Shown here in pieces: positions 25,881 to 34,260 of a DNA stretch of 36,382 bases. The notes beneath the pieces are model-generated. The model saw only the letters and a list, made by a program, of their open reading frames with translations. It was not told where the DNA came from and did no database searches. Source of the DNA: Halomonas elongata (GTDB lineage Bacteria > Pseudomonadota > Gammaproteobacteria > Pseudomonadales > Halomonadaceae). The position numbers and the translations under genes are program-made. The stretch spans positions 1 to 36,382 of the forward strand of contig NZ_JAJQTQ010000032.1 of assembly GCF_029081005.1 (NCBI RefSeq). The letters run 5' to 3'. Positions within the stretch are counted from its first letter, which is position 1; every line of letters starts with the position of its first letter.

Positions 25881-26807
25881 ATGGTGCGACGCCTGTCCGG
25901 ACACCTGCCGTCCACTCGACAATTACAGTGTTTCATCGCCGTGGCCGAGGAACTCAACTTCCGTCGTGCCGCCGAGCGCCTGCACATGTCGCAGCCACCC
26001 TTGTCTCGGCAGATCGGCGGACTCGAGGCCATGCTGCGCATAAAGCTGTTCGAGCGCGATACCCAGGGCGTCAGCCTGACCACGGCCGGCGAGCGTTTCG
26101 AGCACGATGCCCGTCGGGTTCTTGAAGCGCTCGATATCGCTCTGGTCAATCTGCGCGAGACGGTCGCCGTCGACGCGGCCGATGTACGGCTAGGCCTGAC
26201 GAGCGTGATCGACTTCAGCCTGGTGGCCGGCATTCGCGATGTCCTGACGGATGTGCACCTCCTCCCCGCGGGCACGCGAATCGAAGAGGCGTACTCGAAG
26301 CGCCTGGTCGAGCGCTTGTCGAGCGGGGAACTGGATCTTGCCCTGGTGGGGGAGATCGCCGAACCGGGGGAATCTATCCAGGCGCGACGCGTCGCCCTTG
26401 ATCCGCTGATGGTGGCGTTGCCCGAAGATCATCCGGCGGCCGAGCGTGCGAGGGTGTCGTTCGATGACCTGGGGGATACCCGGCTGTTCTGGTTTCCCCG
26501 CCATGACAACCCGGTCTTCCATGATCGCTGCGAGCGGGTCTTTGCGGATCATGGTTATGCGCCACCGCGGCGCCCCGAGCCCGGCGAGCACATGACGCTG
26601 CTGGCTCGGGTGGCCGCCGGCGATGGCGTGGCGTTTCTGCCGACGTCACTGCGTGCGGCCAGTCGCCTCGGCGTGACCTATCGTCCCTTCGTCGCCGACC
26701 TGGAAGAACGGCTGAGCATCGAGCTCAAGCTGCTATGGCGATCCGGTGAAACGCGCGAAGAGGTCCGGTACGCCGTCGATGTACTGCTCGAGGCGGCCGA
26801 GGCCTGA
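25881..26807 (+). CDS. LysR family regulator (CatM/BenM-like type)
   Basis: 308 aa. N-terminal HTH: RQLQCFIAVAEELNFRRAAE with RLHMSQPPLSRQIGGLEAML and LFERDTQGVSLTTAGERF. The LNFRRAAERLHMSQPPLSRQ form is typical of LysR proteins that control aromatic-compound or efflux genes. A co-inducer domain follows (VRLGLTSVIDFSLVAGI and a GDGVAFLPTSL loop late in the protein). It has GGGGAA 10 bases before ATG 25881 and lies downstream of the DUF2798 gene. It is convergent with the aldo/keto reductase gene (17-base gap). Confidence 0.9.
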   Translation: MVRRLSGHLPSTRQLQCFIAVAEELNFRRAAERLHMSQPPLSRQIGGLEAMLRIKLFERDTQGVSLTTAGERFEHDARRVLEALDIALVNLRETVAVDAADVRLGLTSVIDFSLVAGIRDVLTDVHLLPAGTRIEEAYSKRLVERLSSGELDLALVGEIAEPGESIQARRVALDPLMVALPEDHPAAERARVSFDDLGDTRLFWFPRHDNPVFHDRCERVFADHGYAPPRRPEPGEHMTLLARVAAGDGVAFLPTSLRAASRLGVTYRPFVADLEERLSIELKLLWRSGETREEVRYAVDVLLEAAEA

Positions 26808-26824
26808 CATGCTCAGGCACACAT

Positions 26825-27844
26825 CTAGGCGTTGACGCCCTTCATGCCTTCCTCCGTGTAGCGCTCGCCGCGAGCGGCGTCCGGGGGCAGGGCACTGTCG
26901 AGGTCGTTCAGGTCACGCTCGTCCAGCCGCAGTGCCAGTGCGCCGAGATTCTCGTGCAGATAGGCCGAGCGTCGAGTACCGGGAATCGGCACGATATGGT
27001 CATCCTGGGCCAGCAGCCATGCCAGGGCGACCTGGCCCGGCAGGGCGTCGTGGCGTTCAGCCACCCGATGCACGGCGTCGAGCAATGTCAGGTTATGCGC
27101 CAGGTTGTCGGCCTGAAAGCGCGGATTGTGGCGCCGGAAGTCGTCTTCGGAAAGATCCTCTCGCTTGGTGATACGGCCGGTCAGGAAGCCGCGTCCCAGG
27201 GGGGAGTAGGGCACGAGCCCCACGCCGAGCCGGCGGGCCATGGGCAGGATCTCGGCTTCGACATCGCGCGTCCACAGCGAATACTCGGTCTGCAGGGCGG
27301 TGATCGGATGGATGGCATGGGCCTTGGCCAGGGTCGACGCCGAGACTTCACACAGCCCCAGGTGAGCGATCTTGCCTTCCTTAACGAGCTCTCCCAGGCA
27401 CTCCATGGCGGCACTGATGTCGCCTTGCGGGTCAACGCGATGGAGATAATAGAGATCGATACGCTCGATGCCCAGGCGCTTGAGCGAGGCCTCGCAGCAA
27501 GCACGAATGTACTCGGGACGATTGTTGACGCGCCGTGCATAGTCGGCATCGCCGCGATCGATGCCGCACTTGGTGGCGACCTTGATGTCGCTGGCTCCGT
27601 GTGACCGACGTTGCTCGGCCAGGCATTCGCCGATCAGCGTCTCGTTGTGGCCGCGGCCGTACATGTCCGCCGTGTCGATCAGGTCGATGCCGGCATCGGC
27701 CACCTCGGCGAGCAGGTCCCGAGAGGCCCGGTCATTCGAGGGTCCGTAGAACTCGCTGATCCCCATGGCGCCATAGCCCAGCGCCGAAACGCTCAGCCCT
27801 TGTCCCAGGGTGCGATGGGGGAGAATCCTGTGGTCGCGTGTCAT
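26825..27844 (-). CDS. Aldo/keto reductase (YajO/Tas-like family 13 type)
   Basis: 339 aa (beta/alpha)8 NADPH-dependent reductase. The catalytic tetrad is visible: Asp57 in [13 protein letters not shown], Tyr62, Lys92 in VATKCG and His135 in YYLHRVDP. Also [34 protein letters not shown] and the coenzyme loop [17 protein letters not shown]. Such enzymes reduce aldehydes and ketones, including toxic products of oxidative damage. ATG 27844 follows GAGG at 8 bases; ATG 27934 would add 30 residues with no ribosome site. A promoter with a SoxR box and 19-bp spacer lies upstream on this strand, so it is probably SoxR-activated. Confidence 0.92.
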   Translation of the reverse strand: MTRDHRILPHRTLGQGLSVSALGYGAMGISEFYGPSNDRASRDLLAEVADAGIDLIDTADMYGRGHNETLIGECLAEQRRSHGASDIKVATKCGIDRGDADYARRVNNRPEYIRACCEASLKRLGIERIDLYYLHRVDPQGDISAAMECLGELVKEGKIAHLGLCEVSASTLAKAHAIHPITALQTEYSLWTRDVEAEILPMARRLGVGLVPYSPLGRGFLTGRITKREDLSEDDFRRHNPRFQADNLAHNLTLLDAVHRVAERHDALPGQVALAWLLAQDDHIVPIPGTRRSAYLHENLGALALRLDERDLNDLDSALPPDAARGERYTEEGMKGVNA

Positions 27845-27999
27845 GGTGTCATCCTCGTCATGGGGGGTAGTCCGGGGCGATGCCGGACGCCACACAGGAT
27901 GGAAGGACAGCGGCGCTCGTGGAATGTCATTCATGGCAATACCATTCGGGTATCAGGGCGTCGAGGCGGCCGGGCTTGTGCCGGAGGGCGACGTTCGGC

Positions 28000-28030
28000 A
28001 CGATATTTCCTCAACAATACTTGAGGTCGA
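28000..28030 (-). promoter_or_regulatory. SoxR-box promoter directed at the aldo/keto reductase
   Basis: CCTCAACAATACTTGAGG (28009-28026) keeps both half-sites of the E. coli soxS SoxR operator (CCTCAA...TTGAGG). On the minus strand it lies between a -35 TCGACC (28025-28030) and a -10 TATCGT (28000-28005), separated by 19 bases, the over-long spacing typical of MerR/SoxR-activated promoters and the same layout as soxS. Transcription would start near 27993, about 149 bases before the aldo/keto reductase. The dyad is also 17 bases before the soxR start, so SoxR could control its own gene. Confidence 0.85.
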
Positions 28031-28043
28031 GGCGGGAGGTACG

Positions 28044-28526
28044 ATGACACATCGCAAGCTGAATCCCCGCAAGCAGTCGTTGACGGTGGGGGATGTCGCC
28101 CGGCGCTGTGGCGTTGCGGTTTCCACCGTGCATTTCTACGAGGCCAAGGGGTTGATCGAAAGCACGCGCAATGCCGGTAACCAGCGGCGTTTCTCCCGGG
28201 ATGTGCTGCGCCGCGTGGCCGTGATCAAGATCGCCCAGCGCACGGGCATGCCGCTGGCCGAGATCAAGGCCTCGCTGGACGATCTGCCCACATCCCGTAC
28301 GCCCGATGCCGAGGACTGGCGGCATTTGTCGGAGCAGTGGCGTAGCGCGCTGGACGAGCGGATCCACTGCCTGATCGCGTTGCGCGATCAGCTCGATGGA
28401 TGCATCGGCTGTGGCTGCCTGTCGTTGAAGAGCTGCCCGCTGCGGAATCCGGGGGACGTGCTGGGTGATGCCGAGGAAGGGGAAACCTCGCCATCGGCCC
28501 CCGGCACAGGAGTGCCCGGTCGATGA
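28044..28526 (+). CDS. soxR: Redox-sensitive MerR family activator SoxR
   Basis: 160 aa. N-terminal MerR domain: [20 protein letters not shown], then [21 protein letters not shown] dimerisation helix leads to the [2Fe-2S] cluster motif C120-x2-C123-x-C125-x5-C131 ([12 protein letters not shown]), spaced as in E. coli SoxR, followed by PLRNPGD. SoxR senses redox-cycling compounds and superoxide through cluster oxidation. There is no soxS in the window; in non-enteric bacteria SoxR acts directly on reductase and efflux genes, which fits the SoxR box toward the aldo/keto reductase. ATG 28044 follows GGGAGG at 4-5 bases. Confidence 0.96.
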   Translation: MTHRKLNPRKQSLTVGDVARRCGVAVSTVHFYEAKGLIESTRNAGNQRRFSRDVLRRVAVIKIAQRTGMPLAEIKASLDDLPTSRTPDAEDWRHLSEQWRSALDERIHCLIALRDQLDGCIGCGCLSLKSCPLRNPGDVLGDAEEGETSPSAPGTGVPGR

Positions 28527-28541
28527 CGAGGGTGAGTGGTA

Positions 28542-29123
28542 TCAGTCGGTGTGCAGCCGATCCAGGCTGGTGACCAGCCGCTGGCAGAGGGCATTCAGGG
28601 CGTCGCCCTGGGCGGTGTTGACGAGATTGCCTTCGGCATCGAAGGCGTCACCGGCCTTCGCGACGGCGAGCTGATCGGGAAGCACCGTCACACCGATATT
28701 GGTGAGCAACTGACGCAGGTGATTCAGGGCGCGAAGACCGCCCAGGCCCCCGGGGGAGGCGGCGACGAGGCCGGCCTGGCGCTCCTTGAACAGGGCGAGC
28801 CCGCTTTCGCCCTGGTGGGGACGAGTGAGCCAGTCGATGGTGTTGGTCAGCAACGGCGTGACGAAGCCGTTGTATTCCGGCGAGGCGATCAGCAGCCCTT
28901 GATGCCCGGCGAGCAGCTCCCGCAACGCCAGGGCATTGCCGGGCAGTCCTTCAGCTTCCTCCAGATCGCCGTCATAGAGCGGCATGGGATAGTCGCGCAG
29001 GTCGATGAAGGTAGGTTTGCCACCGAGCGCTTCGATGCGTGCCGCGGCGAGCTGCGCGAGACGCTTGTTGAAGGAGGCCTCGCGGGCACTGCCGGCGAAT
29101 ACCAGAATACGTGGAACGGCCAT
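28542..29123 (-). CDS. NADPH-dependent FMN reductase (ChrR/YieF-type)
   Basis: 193 aa flavodoxin-like fold: RILVFAGSAREASFNKRL with the phosphate loop, IDLRDYPMPLYDGD, LIASPEYNGFVTPLLTNTIDWL and ASPGGLGGLRALNHLRQLL. This is the family of ChrR and YieF, which carry out two-electron reduction of quinones or chromate with FMN and so limit redox cycling. ATG 29123 follows AAAGGAG at 7 bases. It is convergent with soxR (15-base gap); together with the aldo/keto reductase it makes a redox-defence cluster. Confidence 0.9.
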   Translation of the reverse strand: MAVPRILVFAGSAREASFNKRLAQLAAARIEALGGKPTFIDLRDYPMPLYDGDLEEAEGLPGNALALRELLAGHQGLLIASPEYNGFVTPLLTNTIDWLTRPHQGESGLALFKERQAGLVAASPGGLGGLRALNHLRQLLTNIGVTVLPDQLAVAKAGDAFDAEGNLVNTAQGDALNALCQRLVTSLDRLHTD

Positions 29124-29302
29124 GGATACACTCCTTTCCAGAATCACGGGTTCAGGGGGTGATCTTCCATGGTCGCGGTGACGGTGACAAGCATGGCCCG
29201 TCGGCGTCGAGCTTTTCTCCGCCACGTTCCTTGCCTTTTTCCTGCCTGTCCGAGTTCGGCATGGAGGCCACGGCACGCGCCGTGACCTCCTTCGGCGTGG
29301 GA

Positions 29303-30766
29303 TCAGGCCTTGTCGGCGCCCCTGGGCCAGGCCTTGGGATCGATTCGATCATTCAGTCGCGGGAAGCGACGCGGATCGAAGTTGGGCTCCAGGCCATCCT
29401 TGAGCTGGCGCTCGTAATCCCGGAACAGGGCAATGGCCACCGGCGAGAGCAGCAGGATCGCCACCAGGTTGATCAATGCCATCATGCCCATCGACAGGTC
29501 GGCGAAGCTCCAGATCGGACCGAGGTTCGCCACCGCGCCGATCATCACCATGGCCAGCACTGCCAGCCGATAGATCAGGATGGCGCCGGGCGCGTACCTG
29601 GCGCCGGCCAGGTACTCCACGTTGGTTTCGCCATAGGAGTAATTGGCGATCACCGAGGTGAAGGCGAACAGCAGGATCGCCACGGCGATGAACATGCTCG
29701 CCCAGTCGCCGACCTGATGCGACAGCGCGATCTGGGTGAGCTGGATGCCGTTGGCTTCATCACCGGCGAGCAGTTCCGGACCCGCCATGATGATGATGGC
29801 GGCGGTGGCGGTGCAGATGACCAGGGTGTCGAAGAAGACGCCGAGCATCTGGATGAAGCCCTGGGCGGCGGGATGGTTCGGCTGGGTGGACGCGGTGGCG
29901 GCGGCGTTGGGAGCCGAGCCCATGCCTGCCTCGTTGGAGAACAGGCCGCGCTTGATGCCGTTCATGATGGCCTGGGAGATGGCGTACCCGGCGGCGCCGC
30001 CGGCGGCCTGGTCGAGGCCGAAGGCGCTCTTGAAAATGGTCATGATGGCTGCCGGCAGCTCGGTGATGTTGAGCAGTACCACCACGACGGCCAGCAGCAG
30101 GTAGATGACGGCCATCACCGGCACCACCAGTTCAGCCACCCGGGCAATGGATTTCAGGCCGCCGAAGATGATCGGCGTCACCGCCACGACCAGGACCACG
30201 CCGACGATCCAGGGAGGAAGGGAGAAGGCTTCCTCCATGGCCAGCGCGATGGAGTTGGACTGCACGCTGTTGAAGGCCAGGCCGAAGGCGATGATCAGGC
30301 AGATGGAAAACAGCGCCGCCAGCCAGCGCAGCCCCAGGCCCTGCGAGATGTAGCGGGCCGGGCCGCCGCGGAAGGTACCATCGCCATGGTCCGTCTTGTA
30401 GGCCTGGGCCAGGGTGGATTCGACGAAGCTGGTGGCCATGCCGACCAGGGCCGTCATCCACATCCAGAAGATGGCACCGGGGCCGCCGAAGTAGATGGCG
30501 ACCGCGACGCCGGCCAGGTTACCGGTGCCGACCCGGGCGGCAAGACTGGTGGAAAGCGCCTGGAAGGAGGAGATGCCGCCGTCGGCGCTGCGTGAATGGC
30601 GCAGCAGCTTGAACATGTGCCCGAAGTAGCGGAACTGGATGCCACGCGTCATGACGGTGAAGTACAGGCCCGCACCGATCAGCAGATAGATCAGCAAGGA
30701 GCCCCAGATCAGGCCGTTGCCGGCGGCCATCAGGTCCTTGAACAGTTCGGAAAGAGAGAGTGCCAT
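29303..30766 (-). CDS. Sodium:alanine/glycine symporter (AGCS family)
   Basis: 487 aa with about 11 membrane helices. The AGCS signature is present: LSTSLAARVGTGNLAGVA, GPGAIFWMWMTALVGMATSF and FVESTLAQAYKTDHGDGTFR with GGPARYI; later NGIKRGLFSNEAGMGSAPNA. These Na+-coupled transporters import alanine or glycine. The last 40 residues form a hydrophilic tail (LEPNFDPRRFPRLNDRI). Start ATG 30766 fits the family; a ribosome site is not obvious. It is a single gene; its 249-base upstream gap to the deaminase gene must hold divergent promoters, but no clear element stands out. Confidence 0.94.
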   Translation of the reverse strand: MALSLSELFKDLMAAGNGLIWGSLLIYLLIGAGLYFTVMTRGIQFRYFGHMFKLLRHSRSADGGISSFQALSTSLAARVGTGNLAGVAVAIYFGGPGAIFWMWMTALVGMATSFVESTLAQAYKTDHGDGTFRGGPARYISQGLGLRWLAALFSICLIIAFGLAFNSVQSNSIALAMEEAFSLPPWIVGVVLVVAVTPIIFGGLKSIARVAELVVPVMAVIYLLLAVVVVLLNITELPAAIMTIFKSAFGLDQAAGGAAGYAISQAIMNGIKRGLFSNEAGMGSAPNAAATASTQPNHPAAQGFIQMLGVFFDTLVICTATAAIIIMAGPELLAGDEANGIQLTQIALSHQVGDWASMFIAVAILLFAFTSVIANYSYGETNVEYLAGARYAPGAILIYRLAVLAMVMIGAVANLGPIWSFADLSMGMMALINLVAILLLSPVAIALFRDYERQLKDGLEPNFDPRRFPRLNDRIDPKAWPRGADKA

Positions 30767-31015
30767 GGTGTCGATATGCTCGTGATCTCAATGAATGCGG
30801 GGGCCATTCTTCACGGATGCCACGAAATGGCAAGGATTGCTGTCGATGAGTCATTGAATGGCAGAATCATCCAGGTAATGGCGGTCATGTTGATCAATTG
30901 ACACTGGCATGCCCCGCGGCGCTCATGGCGATGGACGCTCGAGCTGGCGATCGGAAGGGCCTCGACGTAGGCTGGGGTGGAGGGATCAACCCAACCAGCG
31001 AGGAGAGTGTCGATC

Positions 31016-31474
31016 ATGGACCATTTCATGCAGGCCGCCCTGGACGAGGCACGCGCGGGGCTCGATGAAGGGGGCATCCCCATCGGTTCGGTGCTGGTCC
31101 ATCGCGGGGTGATCATCGGCGGTGGCCGCAATCGTCGCGTTCAGCTCGGCAGTACCGTCCTGCATGGCGAAATGGACGCGCTGGAAAACGCCGGGCGACA
31201 GTCCGCCGATATCTACCGCGAATCGACGCTCTACACGACACTTTCCCCCTGCGCGATGTGCACGGGCGCCATCCTGCTGTACGGCATTCCCCGGGTGGTG
31301 ATCGGCGAGAATCGGACCTTCCAGGGCGAAGAGGCGCGTCTGCTCTCGCATGGTGTCGAGGTCGAGGTGCTGCAGGAGCCGGCGTGCATCGCCCTGATGG
31401 AAGACTTTATCGCCTCTTCCCCCGACCTATGGTTCGAGGATATCGGTGAGTCGTCGGGTCCTCGGGCTCTGTGA
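31016..31474 (+). CDS. Yeast-type cytosine deaminase
   Basis: 152 aa zinc-dependent deaminase of the cytidine-deaminase fold. Zinc site: His50-x-Glu52 in LHGEMDALENAGR and Cys79/Cys82 in TTLSPCAMCTGAI. The sequence follows yeast Fcy1 rather than TadA: EGGIPIGSVL, LYTTLSPCAMCTGAILLYGI, PRVVIGEN, and above all the C-terminal DLWFEDIGE, which in Fcy1 covers the active site with Trp and Asp. It should convert cytosine to uracil plus ammonia for pyrimidine salvage. Typical bacterial CodA is an unrelated TIM-barrel enzyme. ATG 31016 follows AGGAG (31001-31005). Confidence 0.85.
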   Translation: MDHFMQAALDEARAGLDEGGIPIGSVLVHRGVIIGGGRNRRVQLGSTVLHGEMDALENAGRQSADIYRESTLYTTLSPCAMCTGAILLYGIPRVVIGENRTFQGEEARLLSHGVEVEVLQEPACIALMEDFIASSPDLWFEDIGESSGPRAL

Positions 31475-31545
31475 AGCACCTTGTCGATTCGCCGCGAGGC
31501 GATCTTCAGCGTTTGTCTCGACGACCCCGGAGCGGAGTTTACCCC

Positions 31546-31857
31546 ATGCTTGCTGAAACTCCTGAGCCGCCGTATTACGCGGTGATCTTCTCCTCACGGC
31601 GTACCGATGTCGTGGCCGGATATGACGAGACGGCCGAGCGCATGATGCGACTGGCCTCGCAGCAGCCCGGCTTTCTCGGCGTGGAGTCGGCGCGCGAGGC
31701 GGTCGGCATCACGGTGTCCTACTGGGCGGATCTTGATTCGATCCGGCGCTGGAAGGCCCAGGCCGAGCATCGCGAAGCACAGCGCATGGGCCGAGAGGTC
31801 CGGTACTCGCACTACCGGGTGAGGGTGGCGCGGGTGGAGCGCGAGTACGGGCCGTAG
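31546..31857 (+). CDS. ABM-domain protein
   Basis: 103 aa, single ABM (dimeric alpha/beta barrel) domain: PPYYAVIFSSRRTDVVAGYD, then RMMRLASQQPGFLGVESARE and ISVSYWADLDSIRRWK-like helix (residues about 60-75) followed by AEHREAQRMGREVRYSHYRV. It resembles the widespread YqjZ/heme-degrading-like subgroup, but no haem ligand is identifiable. ATG 31546 has GGAG 8 bases upstream. It may be cotranscribed with the deaminase gene (71-base gap). It is convergent with the YjfB-type gene. Confidence 0.82.
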   Translation: MLAETPEPPYYAVIFSSRRTDVVAGYDETAERMMRLASQQPGFLGVESAREAVGITVSYWADLDSIRRWKAQAEHREAQRMGREVRYSHYRVRVARVEREYGP

Positions 31858-31864
31858 TGGCGGT

Positions 31865-32068
31865 TCAGGCGTATGTATCGAGTCGGGTGCCCAGATGGCC
31901 GTCATTGGCCAGCCGTGGCTCGACGGAAGCCGATTCCATGAGCGCCGTCACCTGCTGCTGCTGGGTATCCAGCGCCGACTTGAAGATCTGCATCTGAGCC
32001 TGCTGGGCGGTCTGGGCCTGCTGCATGGCCTGGGACTGGGCGACGACATTATTGATCGAGGTATCCAT
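31865..32068 (-). CDS. YjfB-type putative motility protein
   Basis: 67 aa. It opens MDTSINNVVAQSQAMQQAQT, followed by a Gln-rich helical region (QQAQMQIFKSALDTQQQQV) ending in ALMESASVEPRLA. This is the pattern of the small YjfB family, proposed to be linked to motility because of its occurrence in flagellated bacteria; its mechanism is unknown. ATG 32068 follows AAAGGAG at 6 bases, so it is surely translated. No flagellar genes are in the window. No flagellar sigma-28 promoter was found upstream. Confidence 0.8.
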   Translation of the reverse strand: MDTSINNVVAQSQAMQQAQTAQQAQMQIFKSALDTQQQQVTALMESASVEPRLANDGHLGTRLDTYA

Positions 32069-32153
32069 CGTCTTCTCCTTTATAAGAGGGTGCGCACTAC
32101 GCTAGCAGTTCTTTCTTCGGCAGGATAGCTGGCGGTCGTGGACCCCCCGAAGA

Positions 32154-33062
32154 TCAGTCCGTCGACAGGCAATCGGGCAGGCTTTCCCGCAACGCCCGGG
32201 GACGCATGCCGAGGTCGGCGAAGGTGCCCACGCCTTCGGTGACCAGGTTGTCGCCCTGCATGAGAATGACCTGATCGCGCGTCAAGGGAGGGGAGGGCAG
32301 CCAGCCGAGTCCGAGGGCCAGGGCGTGCCAGGCGGTGAAGGGCAGGGGCACGAGGGGGCGTTCCCTTCCCAGGTGTTGCATCACCTGGGTGAGTGTCTCG
32401 CGATAGCTGAGGATATCGGCACCGCCCAGTTCGAAGAGATAGCGGCGTGGCCGGTCGACGGCGGTGAGCCTGACGATGGCGCGGGCCACATCCACGACAT
32501 GCACCGGCTGAAGGCGGCTGCGCCCCCGTCCGAACAGCGGGATCACGGGGAGGCGCGTGAGTCTCGCCAGGCTGGACAGGAAGGCGTCGTTCCGTCCGAA
32601 CAGGACGCTGGGCCGCAGGATGATGGCCTTGGGCAGGGCGTCCAGCACCGCCGTCTCGCCGCGTGCCCGGGCACGCACATAGGCCGAGGGCGAGTCGAGT
32701 GAGGCGCCGATGCCTGATAGCTGCACCAGCCGGGCGATGCCGGCCTCCCGTGCCTGGCGAGCCAGTCCGGCCGCCGCCGTGACGTGGATATCCTCGAAGC
32801 CGAGTCGCCGCGACGGCACATACAGGCTCGTCGCGTTGACCACCGCTCCGGCCCCTTCCAGGACCTCGGCGACGCGGCGCCCATCGCGGATGTCGGCGTG
32901 GAGGATCTCCAGGGGATCGCCGTCTTCCGCCCATGACGGCCAGGCGGGGCGGCGTGCCACCAGGCGGGTCGGTCGGCCGCTCTCCACCAGTTCTCGCACC
33001 AGGGCGGCACCGAGAAATCCGGTGCCACCGAAGACCACCGTCGGGGATGTCGTCATGAGCAT
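32154..33062 (-). CDS. NAD-binding SDR-like protein of the NDUFA9/atypical SDR type
   Basis: 302 aa. Rossmann start TVVFGGTGFLGAALVRELVE, then HADIRDGRRVAEVLEGAGAV, RLVQLSGIGAS, SPSAYVRARARGE and ILRPSVLFGRND, and the C-terminal RYLFELGGADILSYRETL. This is the atypical SDR group named after complex I subunit NDUFA9; in bacteria these are stand-alone proteins of uncertain function and should not be taken as complex I. The start may be ATG 33062 or ATG 33056, neither with a good ribosome site. It begins 11 bases after the stop of the MDR reductase gene, so it is the second gene of that operon. Confidence 0.85.
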   Translation of the reverse strand: MLMTTSPTVVFGGTGFLGAALVRELVESGRPTRLVARRPAWPSWAEDGDPLEILHADIRDGRRVAEVLEGAGAVVNATSLYVPSRRLGFEDIHVTAAAGLARQAREAGIARLVQLSGIGASLDSPSAYVRARARGETAVLDALPKAIILRPSVLFGRNDAFLSSLARLTRLPVIPLFGRGRSRLQPVHVVDVARAIVRLTAVDRPRRYLFELGGADILSYRETLTQVMQHLGRERPLVPLPFTAWHALALGLGWLPSPPLTRDQVILMQGDNLVTEGVGTFADLGMRPRALRESLPDCLSTD

Positions 33063-33073
33063 TGGGATGACGT

Positions 33074-34072
33074 CTAGAGGCGTACCAGCATCTTGCCCTG
33101 ATTGGCGCCCTGGAAGAGGTCGAGGAAAGCGTCGGGCGTGTGCTCGAGCCCCTCGACAACGGTTTCTTCGTAGTCGATCCGGCCGGCGCTGACCAGGGGG
33201 CCGACCTCCTCGAGGAAGCGTGGGTAATGCTCCCAGTGATCGAAGACGATGAAGCCCTGCATGCGCGCACGGCGAATCAGCACCATGGCCAGGTTGGAGG
33301 GGCCGGGCGCCGGGGCGTCATCGTTGTAATGGGCGATCATGCCGCATACGGCAATGCGCGCTCCGACTCGCAGCGTGTTCAGGGCCGCCTCCAGGCAGAC
33401 GCCGCCGACGTTCTCGTAGTAGACGTCGAAGCCCTCCGGGCAGGCGGCCTGCAGGTCCGCCGTCAGGGTGGCGGTGTCCTTGTCGCGGTAATCCACCGCC
33501 ACCACATCGTGCGCTTCCAGCCAGGCGCGCTTTTCCGGGGTACCGGCGATGCCGACCACGGTCCCTCCCTTGGCCTTGGCGAGTTGTACGGCCAGCGATC
33601 CCACGGCACCTCCCGCGGCGCTGACCAGCACGTTATCGCCGTTGCCCATGCCGGCGATGACGTTGAGGCCGGTCCAGGCGGTCATGCCGGGCATGCCCAG
33701 TACGCCGAGAAAGGCCTGGGCCGGCACGTCGATATCCGGTAGTGGCTGCAGGGCATCACCGGGCAACTGGGCGATGTCACGCCAGCCGCCCATGTGCACC
33801 ACGCGGTCCCCCTCACGGAAACGGTCGTCTCGCGAGGCAATGACGTGGCCCACGGCGGCCCCCTCCAGCGGCGCGTCGAGCGCGAAGGGATCGATATAGG
33901 TCGTCACACCGCTCATGCGACCCCGCATGTAGGGATCCACCGAAAGCCAGGCGTTGTGCACGCGTACCTGCCCGTCGGCGAGTTCCGGCAATTCGGTTTC
34001 ATTGAGAGTGAACACCCCGCGTTCCGGGGTGCCCTGGGGATATTCACCGATACTGAAGTAGCGAGATTTCAC
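33074..34072 (-). CDS. NADP-dependent zinc-free MDR oxidoreductase (CurA type)
   Basis: 332 aa, medium-chain reductase of the leukotriene B4 dehydrogenase/CurA group. It has WLSVDPYMRGRMSG, GEGDRVVHMGGW-like (EGDRVVHMGGWRDIAQL), GMPGMTAWTGLNVI, the NADP-binding VSAAGGAVGSLAVQLAK and FDVYYENVGGVCLEAALNTL, then MVLIRRARMQGFIVFDHW. These cytoplasmic enzymes reduce alpha,beta-unsaturated carbonyls with NADPH. There are no zinc-ligand cysteines. GTG 34072 is chosen because GGGAG lies 6 bases upstream. It is the first gene of the operon with the NDUFA9-like protein, and divergent from the GntR gene. Confidence 0.92.
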   Translation of the reverse strand: MKSRYFSIGEYPQGTPERGVFTLNETELPELADGQVRVHNAWLSVDPYMRGRMSGVTTYIDPFALDAPLEGAAVGHVIASRDDRFREGDRVVHMGGWRDIAQLPGDALQPLPDIDVPAQAFLGVLGMPGMTAWTGLNVIAGMGNGDNVLVSAAGGAVGSLAVQLAKAKGGTVVGIAGTPEKRAWLEAHDVVAVDYRDKDTATLTADLQAACPEGFDVYYENVGGVCLEAALNTLRVGARIAVCGMIAHYNDDAPAPGPSNLAMVLIRRARMQGFIVFDHWEHYPRFLEEVGPLVSAGRIDYEETVVEGLEHTPDAFLDLFQGANQGKMLVRL

Positions 34073-34175
34073 TGGTGGCTCCCGGTGATTGGCATGATGT
34101 CGCACCCTACACCCGAGTCCAGGCGATGGAAAGCCATGGGATTGTCGTGATGGGGACTAAAGTCTAAAAGCGTTG

Positions 34176-34209
34176 TGTCCGATTTTATCCGAAGCTATGT
34201 CCGACATAG
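34176..34209. promoter_or_regulatory. Repeat cluster and perfect palindrome upstream of the GntR/TRAP operon
   Basis: CTATGTC-C-GACATAG (34195-34209) is a perfect 7-1-7 palindrome. Three copies of T(G/A)TCCGA occur at 34176, 34186 and 34198, the first and third 22 bases apart, that is about two helical turns. The cluster lies 52-85 bases before the GntR start and is a likely operator for that regulator. Confidence 0.6.
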
Positions 34210-34260
34210 AAAATTAACAGTCAGACACCACACACGATCCTCAACCCGTACAGGCACGCC

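Noticed and set aside
27845..27934. 30-residue N-terminal extension of the aldo/keto reductase
   Set aside because: No ribosome site precedes ATG 27934, while ATG 27844 has GAGG at 8 bases and matches the family start.
31016..31474. tRNA adenosine deaminase TadA
   Set aside because: The C-terminal WFEDIGE and the EGGIPIG region fit cytosine deaminase Fcy1; TadA lacks this lid.
32154..33062. A genuine complex I subunit
   Set aside because: Only the NDUFA9-like SDR fold is shared; no nuo genes are present and it is operonic with an MDR reductase.
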